The notes: generated by a model from the letters alone, not told the origin. Positions 8,283 through 17,566 are shown, counted from the first letter of the stretch. The stretch is DNA of 64,000 nt from Roseococcus microcysteis (GCF_014764365.1 NZ_CP061718.1:1178001-1242000), one strand, 5' to 3'. A program made the numbers and translations.

Positions 8283-9437
8283 TCAGGAAACGGCCTCTCG
8301 GGTGGGTTCGGGCGCCTCGGCCATGCGTCCGCCGGCGCCGAGGGTGAAGCGCCTCCCTTGCCAGGTGACGCGGCCCTTATGGAGAGCCGTGGCCCAGACG
8401 GCGAAGGAAAGCAAGTCCCGAATAGGGAGCCAGAGCATGCGCCGCCAGCGGGGCCGCCCCGTCAGCACATCCGCGCGCCGCGCGAGCGCCCCGCGGGCGG
8501 CCAGCACAGCGCCCAGCAGCGCCAGCGTCCAGACGCCCGGCGCCAGCGCCAGGGCCCCCAGCGCGAAGGGCAGCGGGTGGGTGAAGACAAGCCCCACATG
8601 CCCCCAGGGGTGCACCAGCCGCGTGGTCCGCGCCCAGCGCAGCTCATGCGCCCAGAGGGCCTGGAAGCTCGGCTCGTGCATCACATGGCCGGGCAGGATG
8701 GGCGGCACCACCACCTTCAGCCCGAGTTCGCGCACCGCCTCGCCCAGGGCGTGGTCATCGGCCAGCAGGGGCAGCAGGCGCTCATAGCCGCCGATGCGCG
8801 CCAGCGTGTCGGCCCGCAGGGCCAGCGTCGCGCCATAGGCGCCGTCCGCCGCGCCCAGGCTCTCGCCCAGCGCGGCATTGGGCAGGAAGTGCCAGTTGAT
8901 GGAAAGCGCGGCCAGTTCCGACCACGGGCCGTCATCGGCCGGCAGCCCGGCATAGAGGCAGGTGACGAGGCCCACCTCAGGGTCCGCCAGCGGCGCCGTC
9001 ACCGTCGTCAGCCAATGGGGCGGGCAGGCCATGTCGGAATCGGCCGCCACCAGCACGGGGTATTGCGCCACGCGGGCCATATGGACCTGCTGGCTCACCT
9101 TGCGGTTGGCGCCCAGCACCTCACCCCCGGCCAGCATGCGCGAGGGCGTGGGGCTGCGCGCCATGGCGGCCTCGGCCACCGCCCGCGCCGGGTCGGCGGG
9201 GTTGGCCACGGCGAAGAGCACTTCGTATGGCGCCGCATGTTGCTGCGCCAAAGCCTGGGAAAGATGCAATTCCAGCCCCGGCTCGTTCCCATGCAGCGGC
9301 TTCAGCACGCTGGCCGGCAGGGCCGGGCCCGAGGGCGGCACGCGGCCGAACATGCGGCCCAAGGCCCGTCGCGCGGCCAGCGCCTGCACCAGGCCCGCCA
9401 CCGCCAGAAGCCCCAGGATGATCGCCGCAAGGTTCAT
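8283..9437 (-). CDS. hpnI: hopanoid glycosyltransferase HpnI
   Basis: HpnI transfers N-acetylglucosamine to bacteriohopanetetrol, the first step of cyclitol ether formation. The 384-residue protein starts with a membrane helix (MNLAAIILGLLAVAG), then a GT2 domain with S-V-L-K-P-L-H-G, A-D-S-D-M (the D-x-D metal site near residue 140) and a W-A-H-E-L-R-W-A-R-T segment (Q/RxxRW-like). The C-terminal end carries further membrane helices. It heads the minus-strand operon and is divergent from mlaA across 51 nt. Confidence 0.87.
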   Translation of the reverse strand: MNLAAIILGLLAVAGLVQALAARRALGRMFGRVPPSGPALPASVLKPLHGNEPGLELHLSQALAQQHAAPYEVLFAVANPADPARAVAEAAMARSPTPSRMLAGGEVLGANRKVSQQVHMARVAQYPVLVAADSDMACPPHWLTTVTAPLADPEVGLVTCLYAGLPADDGPWSELAALSINWHFLPNAALGESLGAADGAYGATLALRADTLARIGGYERLLPLLADDHALGEAVRELGLKVVVPPILPGHVMHEPSFQALWAHELRWARTTRLVHPWGHVGLVFTHPLPFALGALALAPGVWTLALLGAVLAARGALARRADVLTGRPRWRRMLWLPIRDLLSFAVWATALHKGRVTWQGRRFTLGAGGRMAEAPEPTREAVS

Positions 9438-9449
9438 CGCCCTTGCCCC

Positions 9450-9474
9450 ATCGCACAGCCGCGCGGGCTGCGAT
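9450..9474. promoter_or_regulatory. inverted repeat in the hpnI/mlaA divergent gap
   Basis: ATCGC, a two-base bulge, AGCC, a five-base spacer GCGCG, then GGCT and GCGAT. It fills half of the 51-nt gap between the two start codons. It could be an operator controlling both directions or an incidental GC-rich stem; nothing else in the sequence decides. Confidence 0.3.
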
Positions 9475-9488
9475 AGAGTGGGGAAGTG

Positions 9489-10214
9489 ATGCGCGCCCTT
9501 GCCCTTTCGACATGCCTCCTGCTCGGCGCCTGCGCCACCGCGGACAATCGCGACCCCTTCGAGCGCATCAACCGCCACATCTTCGAATTCAACGACGCGA
9601 TGGATGCCGGCATCATCCGGCCCGCCGCCGAATCCTGGCGGGCCACGGTGCCGGAACCCGCGCGGCGTGGCATCCGCAACGCCCTGAACAACCTTCAGGA
9701 ACCGGTCGTCTTCATCAACAACATGCTGCAATTCCGCCTGGCCGATGCCGGCACCACCCTGCTGCGCTTCTCGATGAACACCACGGTGGGCGTGCTGGGC
9801 GTGATGGACGTGGCCACCCAGGCCGGCCACCCCCAGCGCCTGGGCGATTTCGGGCAGACCCTCTACGCCGCCGGCTTCGGCGACGGGCCCTTCCTGATGC
9901 TGCCCCTGCTCGGCCCCTCCAATGTGCGGGACGCCATCGGCGGCGGCGTCGATTCGTTCATTGACCCGGTGGGCTACGCCATCGGCCACGCCGTGCCCCG
10001 CACCGCCGCCACCGGCGTGGGCATCGGCCGCGGCGTCATCCAGGGCATAGATCTGCGGGCCGAGAACATCGAAAACCTCGACGCGCTGCGCGCCGACAGC
10101 CTCGACTACTATGCCCGCCTGCGCTCCATCATGCAGCAGCGCCGCGACGCCCAGCTCGGCCGCACGACCGAGGGTGGCGAAGGGCTGATGACGCTGGACG
10201 ACCCCGGGGGCTGA
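9489..10214 (+). CDS. mlaA: MlaA (VacJ) family lipoprotein
   Basis: MlaA is the outer-membrane lipoprotein of the Mla phospholipid trafficking pathway. The 241-residue protein has a short signal with lipobox L-L-G-A-C at about residue 15, followed by D-P-F-E-R-I-N-R-x-I-F-x-F-N near residue 22, the family hallmark, and later G-V-L-G-V-M-D-V-A. The ATG at 9489 follows a GGGGAA stretch; a GTG one codon earlier is in frame. Its neighbour hpnM is an MlaC-like periplasmic protein, so the locus pairs hopanoid synthesis with lipid transport. Confidence 0.9.
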   Translation: MRALALSTCLLLGACATADNRDPFERINRHIFEFNDAMDAGIIRPAAESWRATVPEPARRGIRNALNNLQEPVVFINNMLQFRLADAGTTLLRFSMNTTVGVLGVMDVATQAGHPQRLGDFGQTLYAAGFGDGPFLMLPLLGPSNVRDAIGGGVDSFIDPVGYAIGHAVPRTAATGVGIGRGVIQGIDLRAENIENLDALRADSLDYYARLRSIMQQRRDAQLGRTTEGGEGLMTLDDPGG

Positions 10215-10312
10215 ACGCCCACCCCCTCGACACTTCCGCCAGCAGCGCCGCATAATAAATCCGGCGCCCGGGAATGCTGGCGCATAAGAATGAAGTTTCG
10301 AGGAACATAGTC

Positions 10313-11293
10313 ATGCAATTCATTCATCGCCGCGCGGCATTGGCGCTTGCCGGTACCGCGCTGACGATTTCCGCGGCCGGCGCGCAGACTTCCGATTTTC
10401 CCAACAAGCCGCTGCGCATCATTGTTCCGTACACGCCGGGTGGCACGACCGATATTGCGACGCGCCTGGTCGCGGAGCCGCTCTCCCGCGTGCTGGGCCA
10501 GCCCGTGGTGGTCGAGAACCGCCCTGGCGCGAACAGCATCATCGGCGTCGGCGCCGCCGCGACCAGCGCGCCGGACGGCTATACGATGGTGATGGTCCTC
10601 CCCGCCCATGCCGCCAATGCCACGCTCCAGGCCGGGCGCATGCCCTTCGACCCGCTGGGCTTCGCGCCCGTCTCGCTCGTGGTCCAGGCGCCGCTCGTGC
10701 TGGCGGGCAGCCGCCATGTCTCGGCGCAGAATCTGCGCGAATACCTGGAGGTGGCCCGCGCGCGGCCGGGGCAGATGAACTACGGTTCGAGCGGCATCGG
10801 CGCCACCGCGCATCTCGCCATGGAAGACCTGCAGCTCCGCACCGGGGTGCGGATGGTGCATGTGCCCTATCGCGGCACCCAGCCCGCGCTGGCGGACCTC
10901 ATGGCCGGGCATATCGGCATGATGTTCGACACCTATTCGACGCTGAAGCCGCATTTCGAGGCCGGCACCATCCGCCCGCTCGGCATCGCCACGCCCACCC
11001 GGCCCAGCTTCGCGTCCGAACTGCCCACAATCGTCGAAAACGGCATCGAGGATTTCGCCGCGAGCTCGTGGTGCATGCTGCTGGCCCCTCCCCGCACGCC
11101 GCAGCCCCTGGTGGACCGCCTCTCCGCCGAGGTGGGCCGCATCGTCCGCGAACCCGAGATGGCGCGGCGCCTGCAGGAGCTGGGCTTCGTGGTCGAGGGC
11201 CGCTCCCCCGCGGACACGGATGCCTTCCTCCGCGCCGAGGTCACGCGCTGGGCGAACGTCATCCGCTCCGCCAATGTGCGGGTGGATGGCTAA
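10313..11293 (+). CDS. Bug/TctC-family tripartite tricarboxylate transporter binding protein
   Basis: This is a periplasmic solute receptor of the Bug family, which binds carboxylated compounds. The 326-residue protein has a signal peptide ending near A-A-G-A-Q-T, then F-P-N-K-P-L-R-I-I-V-P-Y-T-P-G-G and the D-Y/G-T-x-M-V segment typical of the family. The ATG at 10313 (MQFIHRR) is preceded by AGGAAC. No TctA/TctB membrane partner is encoded nearby, as is usual for these expanded receptors. It sits oddly between mlaA and hpnM. The ligand cannot be told. Confidence 0.88.
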   Translation: MQFIHRRAALALAGTALTISAAGAQTSDFPNKPLRIIVPYTPGGTTDIATRLVAEPLSRVLGQPVVVENRPGANSIIGVGAAATSAPDGYTMVMVLPAHAANATLQAGRMPFDPLGFAPVSLVVQAPLVLAGSRHVSAQNLREYLEVARARPGQMNYGSSGIGATAHLAMEDLQLRTGVRMVHVPYRGTQPALADLMAGHIGMMFDTYSTLKPHFEAGTIRPLGIATPTRPSFASELPTIVENGIEDFAASSWCMLLAPPRTPQPLVDRLSAEVGRIVREPEMARRLQELGFVVEGRSPADTDAFLRAEVTRWANVIRSANVRVDG

Positions 11294-11300
11294 AGGCAAG

Positions 11301-11330
11301 CGCCAGGGAGGGGCAACGCCCTCCCTGGCG
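11301..11330. terminator. bidirectional hairpin between the Bug gene and hpnM
   Basis: A 12-bp perfect stem, CGCCAGGGAGGG with its complement CCCTCCCTGGCG, and a 6-base loop, placed between convergent genes 8 nt from each stop. There is no strong U-tract, but position and stability suit a shared terminator. Confidence 0.7.
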
Positions 11331-11338
11331 GCCAAGCC

Positions 11339-11932
11339 TTACGCCCGGAGCAGCCGGTCCGTGCGCGCTTCCAGTTCGCGGGTGACCCGCGTGGCGCCGC
11401 CCTCGCGGATCAGGCTGGTGAATTCCGCCCGGCGCGAGGCCAGTTCGCTGATGGTCCCGGTCAGGTAGATGTCCACCACGCGCGGCGGATTGCCGCGGAG
11501 CAGGTAGGAGAGCAGCACAGGCCCCTCGCCCCCGGTGCGGTTGAGTTGGGTGCGGACGAGGGTGCCATTGTTCACCGCCTGGCTGCCCAGGGTCTGGAAG
11601 GTCTCGCCCGAATAGCCGTCGAAGCGGTTGGCGTAGGTGGCGATGGACCAGCGGGTGAAGGCATTGGTCAGCGCGGCCTGGTCCTCCGGCGAGAAGCCGG
11701 TCCAGGGCGGGCCGACCGCGATGCGCGTCATGGCCGGCAGGTCGAAGACGCGGCCCATCACGGGTTCGAGCTGGGCGTAGCGCCCGCGCACGCCCAATTG
11801 CCGCGCCTGCCGCATCAGGTTGATCAGCGTGGCGTGGAAGCCTTCGATGACCTGGGCCGGATCGGACTGGGCCAATGCCGGCAGGGGCGCGAGCGTGACC
11901 GGGAGGGCAAGGAGTATCTGGCGACGTGTCAT
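11339..11932 (-). CDS. hpnM: HpnM, MlaC/Ttg2D-like periplasmic lipid-binding protein
   Basis: HpnM-type proteins are relatives of the Mla periplasmic shuttle MlaC (Ttg2D). The 197-residue precursor starts MTRRQILLALPVTLAPLPALAQ, a Sec-type signal cut after about residue 22. The mature part has the MlaC pattern: an early helix, F-D-L-P-A-M-T-R-I-A-V-G near residue 90, F-x-R-W-x-I-x-T-Y-A and D-I-Y-L-T-G-T-I near the end. It is divergent from hpnA over 62 nt. Transport of hopanoids or phospholipids through the periplasm is inferred. Confidence 0.85.
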   Translation of the reverse strand: MTRRQILLALPVTLAPLPALAQSDPAQVIEGFHATLINLMRQARQLGVRGRYAQLEPVMGRVFDLPAMTRIAVGPPWTGFSPEDQAALTNAFTRWSIATYANRFDGYSGETFQTLGSQAVNNGTLVRTQLNRTGGEGPVLLSYLLRGNPPRVVDIYLTGTISELASRRAEFTSLIREGGATRVTRELEARTDRLLRA

Positions 11933-11994
11933 GCCCGCAATATAGCGTCAGATGCCCGCTGGACCATGGCCCCCGAACCCGGCAGAACCGCGCC

Positions 11995-12987
11995 ATGCCC
12001 CCCACCACCATCCTGCTGACCGGCGCCAACGGCTTTCTGGGCGCCTCGCTGGCGCGGGTGCTGCTGGCGCGCGGCCATGCGGTGCGGGCCTTCGTGCGGC
12101 CGAACTCCGTCCGGCACACGCTCGACGGGCTGCCCATCGAGGTCGCGCTGGGCGACCTGACGGACGCGCAAAGCCTGCGCTACGCCATGGCGGGCGTGGG
12201 CGCCGTGATCCATGCCGCGGCCGATTACCGCATCTTCGTGCCCGACCCCGCCCGCATGTTCGAGGTGAACGTCACCGGCACCGGGCATGTGATGGCGGCC
12301 GCGCTCGAGGCGGGCGTGCCGCGCATCGTTCATGTTTCCTCGGTGGCGACGCTCAAGCCTAGGCCCGGCGGCGTGGCAACCGAGGCCGATGCGGCCGCCC
12401 CCGATGAGGCCATCGGCCCCTACAAGCAGAGCAAGACGGCGGCGGAACGGCTGGTGGAGGAGATGGTCCGCACCCATGCCCTGCCCGCCGTCATCGTGAA
12501 CCCCTCCACCCCCATCGGCCCCCGCGACAGCCGGCCCACACCCACCGGCCGCATCATCTTGGAAGCGGCCCGCGGCAAGATGCCCGCCTATGTCGAGACG
12601 GGGCTGAACCTCGTCCATGTCGAGGATTGCGCGGCGGGTGTGGTGGCCGCGCTGGACCACGGCACCCCCGGCGAGCGGCACATATTGGGCGGCCAGGACG
12701 TGACCCTGGCCGAGATGCTGGGCTTCATCGCCGCCGAATGCGGCCACCGCCCGCCCTTCCGCCTGCCCCGCGCGCCCTTGGTCCCGCTCGCGCATATGAG
12801 CGAGGCCCTGGCGCGCATCACGAAGAAGGAACCGATGCTGACGCGCGACGGGCTGCGCATGGCGGCGCAGACCATGTTCTTCTCCTCGGACAAGGCCGCC
12901 CGCGTGCTGGGCCACCAGGCCCGCCCCTGGCAGGAGGGCGTGCGCGACGCCATCGCCTGGTTCCGCGCGGAGGGCATGCTCCGATGA
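11995..12987 (+). CDS. hpnA: hopanoid-associated sugar epimerase HpnA
   Basis: HpnA is an extended SDR/NAD-dependent epimerase-like protein found in hopanoid loci; its reaction is not firmly known. The 330-residue protein shows the nucleotide-binding G-A-N-G-F-L-G near residue 9, H-A-A-A-D-Y-R near 75, V-S-S-V-A-T-L with the Ser, and the Y-K-Q-S-K catalytic Tyr-Lys pair near residue 140. The ATG at 11995 fits the SDR N-terminus. Its stop overlaps the hpnB start by four bases (ATGA). Confidence 0.92.
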   Translation: MPPTTILLTGANGFLGASLARVLLARGHAVRAFVRPNSVRHTLDGLPIEVALGDLTDAQSLRYAMAGVGAVIHAAADYRIFVPDPARMFEVNVTGTGHVMAAALEAGVPRIVHVSSVATLKPRPGGVATEADAAAPDEAIGPYKQSKTAAERLVEEMVRTHALPAVIVNPSTPIGPRDSRPTPTGRIILEAARGKMPAYVETGLNLVHVEDCAAGVVAALDHGTPGERHILGGQDVTLAEMLGFIAAECGHRPPFRLPRAPLVPLAHMSEALARITKKEPMLTRDGLRMAAQTMFFSSDKAARVLGHQARPWQEGVRDAIAWFRAEGMLR

Positions 12988-14105
12988 TCTGGATCGCGGC
13001 GGCGGCCGCCATCGCCTGGCTCGTGCTGCTGCTGGGCCGCGGCTTCTTCTGGCGCGCCGATGTGACGGACGAGGACGCCGCCACCCTGCCCGACCCCACC
13101 CAATGGCCCGAGGTCGCCATCCTCATCCCCGCCCGCAACGAGGCCGAGACGATCGGCCAGGTGGTGACGGCCCTGCGCGCCCAGGACTATCCGGGCCGCT
13201 TCACCATCACGGTGGTGGATGACCGCAGCACCGACGGCACGGGCGAGATCGCCCGCGCGGCCGGGGCGCAGGTGGTCACGGGCGGCACCCGCCCGCCCGG
13301 CTGGTCGGGCAAGCTGAACGCCCTGCGCCAGGGGCTGGAGGCGCTCGCCCCCGGCAGCCACACCCATATCCTGCTGACCGACGCCGACATCGCCCACACC
13401 CCCGACAGCCTGCGCCGCCTGGTGCAGCGGGCCGAGGCGGGGAATTACGCGCTCGTCTCGCTCATGGCGCGGCTGCGCTGCCAGAGCGCCGCGGAACGCT
13501 GGCTGATCCCGGCCTTCGTCTTCTTCTTCATGATGCTCTACCCCTTCGCCTGGTCGAACGACCCGCGCGCCCGCACGGCGGCGGCGGCCGGCGGCTGCGT
13601 GCTGCTGCGCCGGCGGGATTTCGAGGCGGTGGGGGGCCTCGCCCCCATCCATGACCGCATCATTGATGATTGCGCGCTGGCGGCGCTGGTGAAGGGGCCG
13701 GGGCGGGCCACCTGGGTGGGGCTGACGGACCGCGTGGTGTCGCTGCGCGCCTATCCCCGTGTGGCGGACATCCGCGCCATGGTGGCCCGCACCGCCTATG
13801 CCCAGCTGCGCTACAACCCGGTCCTGCTGCTGGGCATGGTGGCGGCGCTGGCACTGGTCTTCCTGGCGCCGCCCCTGCTGGCGCTGCTGACGCCGGGGGT
13901 GGCGGGCTGGCTCGGCGCCTTCGCCTGGGCGGCGATGGTGGTGGCCTATGCGCCCATGCTGCGCTTCTATGGGCTTTCGGCGTGGCGGGGCTTCGCCTTG
14001 CCGGTGGTGGCGGCCACCTATCTGCTGTTCACCCTGGATTCGGCGCGGGCCGAGTGGCAGGGAAGTGGCGGGTTGTGGAAAGGTGAATCCCTATCGCGCA
14101 AGTAA
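12984..14105 (+). CDS. hpnB: hopanoid-associated glycosyltransferase HpnB
   Basis: HpnB is a GT2-family membrane glycosyltransferase encoded in hopanoid clusters; its acceptor is not established. The 373-residue protein begins with a membrane helix, then the GT-A domain with A-I-L-I-P-A-R-N-E, V-V-D-D-R-S-T-D-G, L-L-T-D-A-D-I (DxD-like) and a C-terminal pair of membrane helices. Its ATG overlaps the hpnA stop (ATGA). Confidence 0.9.
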   Translation: MIWIAAAAAIAWLVLLLGRGFFWRADVTDEDAATLPDPTQWPEVAILIPARNEAETIGQVVTALRAQDYPGRFTITVVDDRSTDGTGEIARAAGAQVVTGGTRPPGWSGKLNALRQGLEALAPGSHTHILLTDADIAHTPDSLRRLVQRAEAGNYALVSLMARLRCQSAAERWLIPAFVFFFMMLYPFAWSNDPRARTAAAAGGCVLLRRRDFEAVGGLAPIHDRIIDDCALAALVKGPGRATWVGLTDRVVSLRAYPRVADIRAMVARTAYAQLRYNPVLLLGMVAALALVFLAPPLLALLTPGVAGWLGAFAWAAMVVAYAPMLRFYGLSAWRGFALPVVAATYLLFTLDSARAEWQGSGGLWKGESLSRK

Positions 14106-14202
14106 TTCGCAACGTCCCGGCCGCACCCTTCCGGAATCAACCCTTTCCGTCTTATGCACCTTCCCTGACACAAGGTGCGGCTTCCTTCGAGGAATTCCTG
14201 GT

Positions 14203-16206
14203 TTGAACGTCCTGCGGCAACCCATCGGCGCGGCCCTTCCCCAGCACAGCGATCCTTCCGCCCTCGACCACGCGGTGGAGAGCGCGGCCGCGCATCTTCT
14301 CGCCCGCCAGCGCCCCGACGGCCATTGGGTCTTCGAGCTGGAGGCGGACGCCACCATCCCCGCCGAATACCTGATGCTGAAGCACTTCTTCGGCCAGATC
14401 GAACCGGAGCGCGAAGCCCGCATCGGCCGCTACCTCCGCCGCATCCAGGCCGAACAGGCGGGCAACACCGGCGGCGGCTGGCCGCTGTTCCATGGCGGGC
14501 CGCTCGACATCTCCTGCTCGGTCAAGGCCTACCTGGCGCTGCGGCTGATCGGCGACGCGCCGGACGCGCCGCACATGGTCCAGGCGCGCGACGCCATCCT
14601 GGCCGCGGGCGGCGCCGAGCGCAGCAACGTCTTCACCCGTTCCTCGCTGGCGCTCTATGGCATCGTGCCCTGGCGGGCCGTGCCGGTCATGCCGCCCGAG
14701 ATCATGCTGCTGCCGCGCTGGTTCCCCTTCCACATCAGCAAGATCAGCTACTGGGCGCGCACCGTGCTGGTGCCGCTGACGGTGGTGATGGAACGCCGCC
14801 CCCAGGCCGCCAACCCGCGCGGCGTCACCATCAACGAACTCTTCCGCACCCCGCCCGAGCAGGTGCGCGAATGGCCCGGCGGCGCCCATCAGGCCGAGCC
14901 CTGGTCGTCCCTGTTCAAGGCCCTGGACGGCGCGCTCCATCGCGCGCGAAAAATCTTCCCCAGCAGCCACCGCAGCCGCGCCGAGGCCGCCTGCGAACGC
15001 TTCGTCACCGAACGGCTGAACGGCGAGGACGGGCTGGGCGCCATCTACCCCGCCATGGCCAACGCCATCCTGATGTATCACTGCCTGGGCGTGCCGGCGG
15101 ATGACCCGCGCGTGGTCACCGCCTGGTCGGCCGTCGAGAAGCTGGTCGAGGACAGGGAGGACGAGACCTACGTCCAGCCCTGCCTTTCCCCCATCTGGGA
15201 CACGGCCCTCGTCTCCCACGCTTTGCTCGAAGCGGGCGGCGAAGCGCAGGTGCGGGCCGCCGGCCAGGGGCTGCGCTGGCTGGTCGGCCGCGAAATCCGC
15301 GACGTGCGGGGCGACTGGGCCTGGAAGCGCCCGCACCTCCAGCCCGGCGGCTGGGCCTTCCAATATGCCAACGCCCATTACCCGGACGTGGACGACACCG
15401 CCGTGGTCGTGCTCGCCATGGACCGCTGGCGCGGCGTGACGGGGACGGCCGATGCCGAGATGGACGGCGCCATCCAGCGCGCCACGGACTGGACGGTCGG
15501 CATGCAGTCCCGCGGCGGCGGCTGGGGCGCCTTCGACGCCGACAACACCTTCCACTACCTGAACCACATCCCCTTCGCCGACCATGGCGCCCTGCTGGAC
15601 CCGCCGACGGTGGATGTCTCGGGCCGGTGCCTCGCCATGATGGCGCAGCTCGGCCGAGGCGACGAAGCCGCCGCCAAATCCGCCATCGAATACCTGCTGC
15701 GTGAGCAGGAGGCCGATGGCAGCTGGTATGGCCGCTGGGGCGTGAACTACGTCTATGGCACCTGGTCGGCGCTGACGGCGCTGAACGCGGCCGGCCTGCC
15801 GCACAACCACCCCGCCATGCGCCGCGCCGTGGGCTGGCTGCTGGAGCGGCAGAACGAGGATGGCGGCTGGGGCGAGGACGGCATGTCCTACCCCGCGCGC
15901 GGCGGCACCCGCCCCGATGCGCGCGAGGCCGCGCCCTCCTCCGCCAGCCAGACGGCCTGGGGCATGCTGGCCCTGATGGCCGCCGGCGAGGCCGGGCACC
16001 CCGCCGTGCAGCGCGCCGCTGAATGGCTGATGGAACACCAGACCGAGGATGGCGACTGGCCGGAGGATGACTACACGGGCACCGGTTTCCCGCGCGTCTT
16101 CTACCTGCGCTACCACGGCTACCGGCGGATTTTCCCGCTCTGGGCGCTGGCGCGGCTGCGGAATTTGCGCGCCAGCAACACCAAGCGGGTGGGCTACGGG
16201 CTGTAG
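14203..16206 (+). CDS. shc: squalene-hopene cyclase
   Basis: This enzyme cyclises squalene to hopene/diplopterol, the core step of hopanoid synthesis, as a monotopic membrane protein. The 667-residue protein has repeated QW motifs (for example Q-E-A-D-G-S-W-Y-G-R-W and Q-N-E-D-G-G-W-G-E) and the catalytic D-V-D-D-T-A motif near residue 395. I chose the TTG at 14203 because GAGGAA lies eight bases upstream and the family N-terminus begins about here; no ATG or GTG is well placed. It is 97 nt after hpnB. Squalene-forming hpnC/D/E and the side-chain gene hpnH are not in the window. Confidence 0.95.
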   Translation: MNVLRQPIGAALPQHSDPSALDHAVESAAAHLLARQRPDGHWVFELEADATIPAEYLMLKHFFGQIEPEREARIGRYLRRIQAEQAGNTGGGWPLFHGGPLDISCSVKAYLALRLIGDAPDAPHMVQARDAILAAGGAERSNVFTRSSLALYGIVPWRAVPVMPPEIMLLPRWFPFHISKISYWARTVLVPLTVVMERRPQAANPRGVTINELFRTPPEQVREWPGGAHQAEPWSSLFKALDGALHRARKIFPSSHRSRAEAACERFVTERLNGEDGLGAIYPAMANAILMYHCLGVPADDPRVVTAWSAVEKLVEDREDETYVQPCLSPIWDTALVSHALLEAGGEAQVRAAGQGLRWLVGREIRDVRGDWAWKRPHLQPGGWAFQYANAHYPDVDDTAVVVLAMDRWRGVTGTADAEMDGAIQRATDWTVGMQSRGGGWGAFDADNTFHYLNHIPFADHGALLDPPTVDVSGRCLAMMAQLGRGDEAAAKSAIEYLLREQEADGSWYGRWGVNYVYGTWSALTALNAAGLPHNHPAMRRAVGWLLERQNEDGGWGEDGMSYPARGGTRPDAREAAPSSASQTAWGMLALMAAGEAGHPAVQRAAEWLMEHQTEDGDWPEDDYTGTGFPRVFYLRYHGYRRIFPLWALARLRNLRASNTKRVGYGL

Positions 16207-16217
16207 GGCCCTGGTAG

Positions 16218-16306
16218 CGCCTGATCGGCTTCGGTGATTTCACCGAAGCCGTGAATCAGTCGCGTGGTAAGGACGCCTGATTGGCTTCGGTGATTTCACC
16301 GAAGCC
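16218..16306. repeat. two copies of a 33-bp palindromic repeat between shc and hisS
   Basis: Copies lie at 16218-16250 and 16274-16306 and differ at one base (CGCCTGATC versus CGCCTGATT before the palindrome). Each contains a perfect hairpin with arms GGCTTCGGTG and CACCGAAGCC around ATTT. They separate convergent genes, so tandem bidirectional termination is the simplest role. The GGCTTCGG/CCGAAGCC arms recur in the array at 37.8-38.0 kb, so these may be members of one REP-like family. Confidence 0.75.
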
Positions 16307-16315
16307 GAGCGCAGG

Positions 16316-17566
16316 CTAACCCACCCGGGCGGCCGCCTCTGCCATCGGGATTTCGGCCTGGGTGCCCGCATCCAGGTCCCGCCACTGCACCACGCCGCGC
16401 GCCACCTCGGCCTCGCCCAGGATCAGCGCGGCGCGGGCACCCTGCTTGTTGGCGCGCTCCATCCGGCGCTTGAGGTTGCCGCGATAGCCCATCTCCGCCG
16501 CCACCCCCGCCGCGCGGAGGGATTGCAGCAGGGACAGCGCCGCCCCCTCCTCCGCCTCGCCCACCGGGATCACAACCACCAGGCGCGGGGCAGCCGGCGT
16601 CAGGCTGGCGCGTTCCAGCAGCATGGACAGGCGCTCCACCCCCGCCGCCCAGCCGACGCTGGGGGTGGGCGGGCCGCCCATCTCCTCGACCAGCCCGTCA
16701 TAGCGTCCGCCGCCCATGACCGTGCCCTGGGCGCCCAGCCGCTCGGTCACGAATTCGAAGGCGGTGTGGCTGTAGTAGTCGAGGCCACGGACGATGCGCG
16801 GGTTCTCCCGCCAGGGCAGGCGGAAGGCGTCCAGGTGGCGGCGCAGCGCGTCCCAATGGGCGCGGGCGGCGTCGGTCAGGAAACCCTCGATGGTGGGCGC
16901 GTCGGCGACCAGGGCCCGGTCCTGCGCCTCCTTGCTGTCGATGATGCGCAGCGGGTTCTTCTCCAGCCGGCGCTGGCTGTCCTCGCTCAGCTTGTCGCGG
17001 TTGGCGCTGAAATGCGCGATCAGGGCCGCGCGATAGGCGTCACGGCTCGGCGCGTCGCCCAGCGTGTTCACCTCCAGCACCACGCCCTCGTCCAGGCCGA
17101 GCTCGCGGATGATGTGGTGACCGCAGGCGATGACCTCGGCATCGGCCAGCGGTTCGGCCGCCCCCAGGATCTCGGCGCCGATCTGGTGAAATTGCCTGTA
17201 GCGCCCGGCCTGGGGCCGCTCGTAGCGGAACATGGGGCCGGCATAGAAGACCTTGCGCGGGAGCGATTGCGTCAGCCCGCCCGAGACCAGGGCGCGGCAG
17301 ACGCCCGCCGTGTTCTCCGGCCGCAGCGTGACCGATTCGCCGCCGCGGTCCTCGAAGACATACATCTCCTTGCTGACCACGTCCGAGGTCTCGCCCAGGC
17401 CGCGGGCGAAGACGCGGGTGTCCTCGAAGATGGGGGTGGCCCATTCCTCGAAGCCGTAGAGGGCGGCGATGCGCCGCGCCGTCTCGATGACGTGGTGGTG
17501 CCGGCGGAATTCCTCGCCAATGAGGTCACGGGTTCCGCGGGGCGGTTGCAGCTTGATGTGGGCCAT
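16316..17566 (-). CDS. hisS: histidyl-tRNA synthetase
   Basis: Class II aminoacyl-tRNA synthetase charging tRNA-His. The 416-residue protein has the N-terminal P-R-G-T-R-D, motif 2 region [16 protein letters not shown], the histidyl-specific R-G-L-D-Y-Y near residue 265 and motif 3 (G-x-G-R-Y-D-G-L) near 290, with an anticodon-binding domain at the C-terminus. It is convergent with shc across the palindromic repeats. Confidence 0.96.
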   Translation of the reverse strand: MAHIKLQPPRGTRDLIGEEFRRHHHVIETARRIAALYGFEEWATPIFEDTRVFARGLGETSDVVSKEMYVFEDRGGESVTLRPENTAGVCRALVSGGLTQSLPRKVFYAGPMFRYERPQAGRYRQFHQIGAEILGAAEPLADAEVIACGHHIIRELGLDEGVVLEVNTLGDAPSRDAYRAALIAHFSANRDKLSEDSQRRLEKNPLRIIDSKEAQDRALVADAPTIEGFLTDAARAHWDALRRHLDAFRLPWRENPRIVRGLDYYSHTAFEFVTERLGAQGTVMGGGRYDGLVEEMGGPPTPSVGWAAGVERLSMLLERASLTPAAPRLVVVIPVGEAEEGAALSLLQSLRAAGVAAEMGYRGNLKRRMERANKQGARAALILGEAEVARGVVQWRDLDAGTQAEIPMAEAAARVG

